From positions 1 through 18,415 of the forward strand of contig JACKAV010000019.1 in the NCBI GenBank assembly GCA_020634895.1: 18,415 bases of DNA, read 5' to 3'. Of the stretch, positions 13,785 through 18,415 are shown one piece after another. This DNA comes from Anaerolineales bacterium. GTDB lineage: Bacteria; Chloroflexota; Anaerolineae; Anaerolineales; Villigracilaceae. The notes below the pieces were generated by a model. It was given only the letters and a program-made list of their open reading frames with translations. It was not told the DNA's origin and ran no database searches. Position 1 is the stretch's first letter; the number at the start of each line of letters is the position of its first letter. Both the position numbers and the translations under genes were made by a program.

Positions 13785-14453
13785 ATGTCATCCAAGACTC
13801 GATTCGCGCATTTTATGGCGGTCGCATTGATCAGTGTGATGGTCAGTGTCTTCGTATTTCCCGCGCGTATATATGCGTTGGAAGAACCCAATTCTGTTCT
13901 CCCCAATCTGCCTTCATTTATCGAGGCGGTCAAAGACGGCAATCCAGATACCCCGCGCGGCATCTACGTGCCCGGCGTAATGGCGTACAGCATCGTCCAG
14001 CAGCCGGTTGGGAACGCCAATTATGTTTCCGCCGATGCAGCCGCGGTGACCGAATTCCGCACCGCATCAGCCTACGGCAACCTTGGTCTGCTCGCACATA
14101 ACGATCTCGCCGGTTCTGCATTTTCCCAAATAAAGGCTGGAGATACGATTCTCATCGTCTACGGCGACGGGCATGTCCAGAGATTTCTGGTGAAAAGTTC
14201 CGAGCAATATCAAGCGCTTCAGCCGCTCGATCCGTATGGAAACTTTCAGGAACTCGAGACGGGAAATACCCTTACCGCCGTGCAGCTTTTCAACCGCGTA
14301 TATAACGGCAATTTTCATCTCACCCTCCAAACCTGCATCGAGAAGGATGGTAATTTAAGTTGGGGCAGGTTGTTCATCATTGCAGTGCCCATCAACGGTC
14401 AGGCACTTAACGCTTTACGGCACAATCGACTGGGTTTGGTGGATATTAAGTAG
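13785..14453 (+). CDS. Secreted sortase-fold protein under c-di-GMP riboswitch control
   Basis: 222 aa. A Sec signal peptide covers about residues 1-31 (cleavage near ARIYA-LEEP). The mature part carries the sortase pattern: His105 in GLLAHNDLAG, followed by FSQIKAGDTILIVYGDG; Cys184 in LTLQTC; and Arg195 in WGRLFIIAVP. All three triad residues of cysteine transpeptidases are thus present, in the class E/F-like context. There is no C-terminal membrane segment, so it would be released or loosely held. ATG 13785 has AAGGAG with good spacing; longer upstream frames overlap the aptamer. No LPxTG-type substrate is encoded in the window. By analogy with GEMM-controlled surface genes elsewhere, it may attach or process surface proteins when the lifestyle signal changes; this is inference. 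Confidence 0.8.
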   Translation: MSSKTRFAHFMAVALISVMVSVFVFPARIYALEEPNSVLPNLPSFIEAVKDGNPDTPRGIYVPGVMAYSIVQQPVGNANYVSADAAAVTEFRTASAYGNLGLLAHNDLAGSAFSQIKAGDTILIVYGDGHVQRFLVKSSEQYQALQPLDPYGNFQELETGNTLTAVQLFNRVYNGNFHLTLQTCIEKDGNLSWGRLFIIAVPINGQALNALRHNRLGLVDIK

Positions 14454-14461
14454 ATGGTTTT

Positions 14462-14535
14462 GTCATTTCGACGAGTGAAGAGAGGAGAAATCCTGCAAAC
14501 TCTTGGACGAAATAAATTCCCGCCTCGAACTGGAC
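14462..14535. repeat. Palindromic repeat, GTCATTTCGA type
   Basis: The left end gtcatttcgacgagtgaag (14462 on) and right end cctcgaactggac (14522-14534) are imperfect inverted repeats. The wording (GTCATTTCGA, GAGAAATCC) matches a well-known type of dispersed intergenic palindrome. It lies between the convergent sortase-like and SDR genes, where it might also help end transcription. Confidence 0.55.
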
Positions 14536-14563
14536 CTTGAACTTTATCTCCCTCCCAAAGCTT

Positions 14564-15235
14564 TTAATACAGCGGAATCCTCGCCCCGTTGATCTTGTCT
14601 GCGCCGTCTGAAAATAGATACTGCATCGTCGCTACGATCACATCCGGTGTGGTACCTGTCCCTTTGTTTTCCACATCGATCGCGCGGACTTGAATAATGT
14701 TCGCCGTCACCTTCGACTCTTTCAACTCTGCCGAAAGCGAAAGCACCATATTCTCCTGCGCGGATTTGGTCGCCGTATACACTCCGGATTTCCCGGGCGG
14801 ATTCGTCACCGTCGAAGCGGATACGATGATGACACGTCCCCAATCATTTTTTGAGAGCGGTTCTTCGAACGCCTTGAACAGATTGAATGTAGTTCGAATG
14901 TGCTGATTGATCATGAATTCCAGATCGTCGTTCGTGGTATCGGTGAAGGTCTTGCCGCCGACCCATCCGCCGACGAGATGGAACACAGCGTGGACACTGC
15001 CGAATTTGTTCACCACAGCCCGGGCGGAGTCATGAAGCGCCTGCCCGTTGAGTAAGTCCACGGTTTGGGGGAGGATACGCTCTGAGGGGAGTCCCAATTC
15101 GCGGACGAGGGAATCCAATTTATTTTGATCGAAATCAAGCAGGGCGAGGTTATGCCCCATGCCCGCAAATGTCTTTGCGACTAGACTTCCCAAAACTCCT
15201 GTTGCGCCTGTGATGACAATATTTCTATTCATCAT
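14564..15235 (-). CDS. Short-chain dehydrogenase/reductase (SDR)
   Basis: 223 aa. The nucleotide-binding loop TGATGVLG (residues 9-16) and the active-site YTATK (Y153, K157), with Ser at 139/141 and Asn110, define a classical SDR. The usual NNAG after strand beta4 is replaced by HLVGG. Asp34 (ALLDFD) at the end of beta2 suggests NAD(H) preference, but this is a rule of thumb. Its ATG overlaps the stop of the GTP cyclohydrolase gene (ATGA), so it is translationally coupled and is the third gene of the operon. Its substrate is unknown; a role beside riboflavin-type enzymes is not standard. Confidence 0.85.
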   Translation of the reverse strand: MMNRNIVITGATGVLGSLVAKTFAGMGHNLALLDFDQNKLDSLVRELGLPSERILPQTVDLLNGQALHDSARAVVNKFGSVHAVFHLVGGWVGGKTFTDTTNDDLEFMINQHIRTTFNLFKAFEEPLSKNDWGRVIIVSASTVTNPPGKSGVYTATKSAQENMVLSLSAELKESKVTANIIQVRAIDVENKGTGTTPDVIVATMQYLFSDGADKINGARIPLY

Positions 15236-15990
15236 TTATAAAGTTTGTTGATCTGATCGTCGCTCATGCCTTCGACGATGGCGGGATCGCTTTGCTCGGG
15301 CAGGTGACTCTTGCCATGAAAGTCGATCAGGTGACCGGACTTGGCGGCTTTGGTCTGCAGGTAAAAAAGATTGTGTTCGTTGGCTGGCAAAATGTGCGGC
15401 AGGCGTTCGGTGATCTTGACGCCGTGCTGTTCGAGCTGTGCGATCTTCTTCGGGTTGTTGGTCATCAGCTTGATGGAGTTGACCTTCAACGAATGCAGCA
15501 TGTGCGCAGCGACGGCGTAATCGCGTTCGTCGTCGCGGAAGCCGAGCGCGAGGTTCGCCTCGACCGTGTCGAGTCCCTGATCCTGCAACGCGTATGCGCG
15601 GATCTTGTTCGTCAGCCCGATGCCGCGCCCTTCCTGACGCAGGTACAAGACCATGCCGTTCTCCATACTTCCGATCTTTTTTAATGCGGCTTCAAGCTGG
15701 TCGCGGCAGTCGCAGCGCAGCGAACCGAACACATCCCCCGTCAGGCATTCTGAATGTAAACGCACCGGCACATCGTCTGCGCCGACCACATCGCCCTTGA
15801 TGATGGCAACATGTTCCTTGTCATCGCGGTTGTTCGAAAACGCCACGATGTGAAAATCGCCAAAACGGGTTGGAAGTTCTGCCATCGTTTCGATGTGAAC
15901 GCAGACGTGGTCTTTGCCGTATCCTTCACAATCGTGGCAGCAATCTTCTTCCAATAAAACCTGAATTTTTTCACGTATAAAAGTAGACAT
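15232..15990 (-). CDS. ribA: GTP cyclohydrolase II (RibA)
   Basis: 252 aa. The hallmark HSECLTGDVFGSLRCDC gives Zn ligands C82, C93 and C95; RQEGRGIGL (118-126), the ANLALGFRDDERDY region and TNNPKK (177-182) complete the GTP cyclohydrolase II signature. The enzyme opens and deformylates GTP in the first step of riboflavin synthesis. There is no N-terminal DHBP synthase (RibB) domain; instead the first 35 residues contain four Cys (C17, C18, C21, C30; CCHDCEGYGKDHVC), which may form an extra metal site. ATG 15990 follows GGAGAAAG; frames further upstream overlap the reductase gene. It is second in the operon, 20 bp after the reductase and overlapping the SDR by 4 bp. Confidence 0.92.
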   Translation of the reverse strand: MSTFIREKIQVLLEEDCCHDCEGYGKDHVCVHIETMAELPTRFGDFHIVAFSNNRDDKEHVAIIKGDVVGADDVPVRLHSECLTGDVFGSLRCDCRDQLEAALKKIGSMENGMVLYLRQEGRGIGLTNKIRAYALQDQGLDTVEANLALGFRDDERDYAVAAHMLHSLKVNSIKLMTNNPKKIAQLEQHGVKITERLPHILPANEHNLFYLQTKAAKSGHLIDFHGKSHLPEQSDPAIVEGMSDDQINKLYK

Positions 15991-16010
15991 GCTCTTTCTC
16001 CAATGTGTCG

Positions 16011-16688
16011 CTAAAAAGTATACTTTAATATAACTCCGCCGTCTTCCCAACGCTCGACATCAACGAGTTTCATTCCCATTGCCTTTTCGCGCGGGATACC
16101 AACGCCGTCTGCGGGTGTGGGGGAGTTTGCGCCGCCAAAGATCATCGGCGACACATAGATCTGTAATTCATCCACAAGACCCTGTTGGATAAGCTCGAAA
16201 TTGATCGTCCCGCCGCCTTCCACCATTACTCGTTCCACGCCGAGCTTTTTCAAGGTCAGCATCATTTTGTTCAAGTCAACACGCGGCGCATCGTCCACAA
16301 ATACTTCCACGCCCAGCGCGCGCAGCTCCGCAAGTTTCGATATAGATGTCTGGGATGTTGTAAATATTACCAGTCGTGTATCCCCCGTTTGGATAAAGTC
16401 CGATTCTTTTGGGATGTCTGCGACGGTGACCACGCCCACCTTAATGGGATTCGGCGAACGCCCCTGCCTGACCCTCCCCTCACGCAGCGCCTCATTCTTG
16501 ACCGTGAGCTTTGGCTGTTCCTCCAGCAGTGTCCGCCCGCCGACAAGGACCGCATCCGCCGATGCGCGCAATTCATCCACCCGCTGTTTATCGCGCGGCG
16601 ACGAGATCGCCGCTCCCCTGCGCTCGAAGGTGTCGATCTTGCCGTCTGCCGTCATCGCGACATTTATAAAGGTGTAGGGTCTGTTCAT
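16011..16688 (-). CDS. RibD C-terminal-type pyrimidine reductase, stand-alone
   Basis: 225 aa. Beginning with NRPYTFINVAMTADGKIDT, then the DELRASADAVLVGGRTLLEE block and VERVMVEGGGTINFELI, it matches RibD_C/DHFR-fold reductases of riboflavin synthesis that use NADPH on the ribosylamino-pyrimidine phosphate intermediate. There is no N-terminal cytidine-deaminase domain, so it resembles the single-domain (archaeal and fungal) type rather than the fused bacterial RibD. It is the first gene of an apparent operon with ribA and an SDR. Upstream is a palindromic repeat; no FMN riboswitch was recognised. No Shine-Dalgarno is clear before ATG 16688. Confidence 0.85.
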   Translation of the reverse strand: MNRPYTFINVAMTADGKIDTFERRGAAISSPRDKQRVDELRASADAVLVGGRTLLEEQPKLTVKNEALREGRVRQGRSPNPIKVGVVTVADIPKESDFIQTGDTRLVIFTTSQTSISKLAELRALGVEVFVDDAPRVDLNKMMLTLKKLGVERVMVEGGGTINFELIQQGLVDELQIYVSPMIFGGANSPTPADGVGIPREKAMGMKLVDVERWEDGGVILKYTF

Positions 16689-16700
16689 GGTTTGTAGCGG

Positions 16701-16778
16701 TTGTCATCCTGAGCCGATAGGCAAAGGATCTCTTAATGGAGGCGAGATTCCTCGCTGCTTTGCGGTTCAGAACGACAC
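16701..16778. repeat. Palindromic repeat, GTCATCCTGAG type
   Basis: The left end gtcatcctgag (16703-16713) and right end ggttcagaacgacac (16764-16778) are imperfect inverted repeats, with ggatc and gagattcctcgctgc inside. It fills the gap between the peptidase stop and the reductase start, and resembles the element at 14462-14535. Confidence 0.6.
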
Positions 16779-16787
16779 TAAAGAGAA

Positions 16788-18392
16788 CTAATACGAACCC
16801 GAAAAGTACTGACTTATCAGATCATCATAATTCACATTGATGGTTTCGCGGGCAAGGGCGAAGAAATCCTCTGAAGTGGCGTGACCGTTGGTATAGCGCG
16901 CGGCGTAGGCTTTGATGAACTTGGAAAAATTGCCGTATCCCATCAGCTCGCGCATGTCATCGAGGAAGAGCGCCCCCTGGAAGTAGACCGCATTCGTGTA
17001 GGCGCGGAAGGAACCATAATCATAAATGGTCGCATCGACATAGCCCGTCGGCTTGAAGTAGTTGACGCGGAACTGCCACCACCAGCTGATATTGGATGGA
17101 TAGGCGTTTTCGAAAAAGATGCGTTCACTGTAGGTTGCCAGCGCTTCATCGAGCCAGGGTTCGAGCGCCTGGTCATTTCCGACAAGGCTGAACCACCATT
17201 GATGTGCGATCTCATGCACGCCGATCACGGTCAAATTGCTGCGGGAGGTGCCGTTGTACTCGCTGTAAAAATCCGTGGCGAGGAAGACCAGCCCGTCATA
17301 TTCCATGCCGTCATCCAGATCGGTCTGGACGATGGCAAGCGTCTGGTGCGGATACGCCGCGAACTGCGTTGTGTAGATCCCAACCGCTTTGCTGGCGTAA
17401 GTGAGGATATCTTCGCCGCCGGTTTTATATCCATTGAAATAATACGAGCGGATGCTTACATTTCCCAGCGTGGTTTCAGAGACAAGGAATTCATTACTGG
17501 CGGATATTGCCAATGTCCGCGCGCCATACATACGGTAGCGGGTCCATTCGCCGTTCGTGTCGGGAGATGCTCCAATGGCGAGCGTCACGCCCGAATCGGT
17601 CTTGATATTTAACTCGATGTCGGTCGCATCGTAAACCAGATGTTCACCCCACGGCATCGGGTCATGCAGGACCCATCCGCCTTCGTATGGGACGATGAAG
17701 GGATACCAGTTCACGAGATTGATCTGGTTGAAGTCATAGCCGAAGACGTCTCCGGCTCCCTTCCTTGGGATGTTGAGTTTGAAACTCAGGGTAATCGTCG
17801 CTGCGCTTTTGGGTGCAATGGACTGGTTCAAATTCACGCTCAAGCCCTGTCCGCTAAAGGAGTAGGAGGTGAGGGCATTGCCGTCCTGTGCGATGGAGTT
17901 GAGTGTGAACGCGCCGGGAAAGATATTCGGCTGGACGGAAAATAACAAGTCGTTGAGAGTTGTCCCTGTATTGTTGTAATAGCGGATGGTCTGATCGACG
18001 GCGATGGACTTGCCTTGAAAATCCAGTGTGGCGTAGAAGATGTAATTGGAGCGCGAAGAATTTGTCGGCGGGGGCGAGGCTGTGTTCGTTGAATCAGTTG
18101 TCGGCGAGGCGGGAGCCGCGGTCATCGTCTCGGTGGGAGGCAGGGTGGCGGTGAATGTCGCGGTAGGAGCTTGCGACGGTGTGAACGACGGCACGGGCGT
18201 ATCCGTTCCGGAGGGTTGGAAGGGTGTCGGCGTGGCGGCGTTCAGGTCATACGTCGGCAGGATGAATTGCGCAAACGGCAGCGGAGTTGGCGTGGGCGGT
18301 GTGGGCGCGGCGCAGGCAAGCAGGATGGCGGATACCAGAAAATAGAAAGCAAGTCGGGCTGCGTAAAACGTGGTGCGTGAAAATTTTTTCAT
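16788..18392 (-). CDS. M1-family zinc metallopeptidase, lipoprotein
   Basis: 534 aa. A lipoprotein signal ends at C27 (ILLAC), followed by a Pro/Thr/Ser linker (about 29-112) and the M1 N-terminal beta domain (about 115-310). The gluzincin site is HEIAH (393-397) with the third zinc ligand E416 exactly 18 residues on, inside WLDEALATYSE. The exopeptidase motif G-A-M-E-N is present only as GMEY (362-365). Y470 in YFQGALFLDDMR is the expected transition-state Tyr. The long C-terminal helical domain of full-size aminopeptidase N is missing, as in many shorter M1 lipoproteins. It would act on peptides outside the membrane. ATG 18392 has no clear ribosome binding site, and its promoter is at or beyond the window edge. 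Confidence 0.9.
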   Translation of the reverse strand: MKKFSRTTFYAARLAFYFLVSAILLACAAPTPPTPTPLPFAQFILPTYDLNAATPTPFQPSGTDTPVPSFTPSQAPTATFTATLPPTETMTAAPASPTTDSTNTASPPPTNSSRSNYIFYATLDFQGKSIAVDQTIRYYNNTGTTLNDLLFSVQPNIFPGAFTLNSIAQDGNALTSYSFSGQGLSVNLNQSIAPKSAATITLSFKLNIPRKGAGDVFGYDFNQINLVNWYPFIVPYEGGWVLHDPMPWGEHLVYDATDIELNIKTDSGVTLAIGASPDTNGEWTRYRMYGARTLAISASNEFLVSETTLGNVSIRSYYFNGYKTGGEDILTYASKAVGIYTTQFAAYPHQTLAIVQTDLDDGMEYDGLVFLATDFYSEYNGTSRSNLTVIGVHEIAHQWWFSLVGNDQALEPWLDEALATYSERIFFENAYPSNISWWWQFRVNYFKPTGYVDATIYDYGSFRAYTNAVYFQGALFLDDMRELMGYGNFSKFIKAYAARYTNGHATSEDFFALARETINVNYDDLISQYFSGSY

Positions 18393-18415
18393 TGATAAAC
18401 GCTGCGGAAGTATTG

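Noticed and set aside
16185..16697. 170-codon plus-strand frame opposite the RibD-C-type reductase
   Set aside because: Antisense shadow; the minus-strand product matches a known family throughout.
16689..16787. FMN riboswitch upstream of the reductase/ribA operon
   Set aside because: None of the conserved RFN element sequence is present; the gap is filled by a palindromic repeat.
16881..17612. 243-codon plus-strand frame opposite the M1 peptidase
   Set aside because: Antisense shadow of a gene with an intact HEIAH zinc site; no start signals.

Overview
The window looks like a chromosomal segment of a member of the Chloroflexota, most likely class Anaerolineae. The evidence is indirect: moderate GC content, secreted proteins and lipoproteins with long Pro/Thr/Ser linkers (123-1970, 5583-6578, 16788-18392), a DUF4332 helix-hairpin-helix protein, a VIT1/CCC1-type metal transporter, and several genes that appear to be leaderless, with the -10 box about 6-7 nt before the ATG. 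No rRNA, tRNA, CRISPR array, transposase or integrase was seen.

Layout. 1-2292: a bidirectional terminator, a secreted parallel beta-helix surface protein on the minus strand and its about 320 bp upstream region. 2293-5344: a DUF3592 membrane protein, two tandem zinc-ribbon paralogues followed by a SAM methyltransferase (plus strand), and two membrane proteins of unknown function. 5345-8183: a palindromic repeat, a lipoprotein phosphodiesterase/phosphatase and a VIT1/CCC1 transporter fired from one overlapping divergent promoter region, then two small membrane proteins. 8313-8765: DUF4332 protein and a bidirectional terminator. 8784-11605 (minus strand): a remnant of an alpha/beta hydrolase, an EamA-type transporter, a Nudix hydrolase, then a separate promoter, a short Leu/Ile-rich leader ORF, an intrinsic terminator and a LysN/MocR-type aminotransferase. 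11613-13367: an AT-rich type II restriction-modification pair. 13418-14453: promoter, c-di-GMP-I (GEMM) riboswitch, intrinsic terminator, second c-di-GMP-I riboswitch, and a secreted sortase-fold protein with an intact His/Cys/Arg triad. 14462-16778: a riboflavin-type operon (RibD-C reductase, GTP cyclohydrolase II, SDR) bounded by palindromic repeats. 16788-18392: an M1-family metallopeptidase lipoprotein.

The two most striking signals are regulatory. The first is the tandem c-di-GMP riboswitch arrangement in front of a single secreted sortase-like gene. In copy 1 the 3' part of the aptamer is complementary to the 5' arm of the terminator, so the two folds exclude each other. This ties a cell-surface transpeptidase candidate to the c-di-GMP lifestyle signal. 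The second is a candidate ribosome-mediated attenuator in front of the aminotransferase: a good sigma70-type promoter (TTGCGT, 17 nt, TAAGAT), an apparently leaderless 15-codon ORF with four Leu and two Ile codons (both Ile codons ATA), a competing small hairpin and a strong terminator just upstream of the ribosome binding site. Everything here was read by eye. Family calls rest on motifs, and folding claims need computation.
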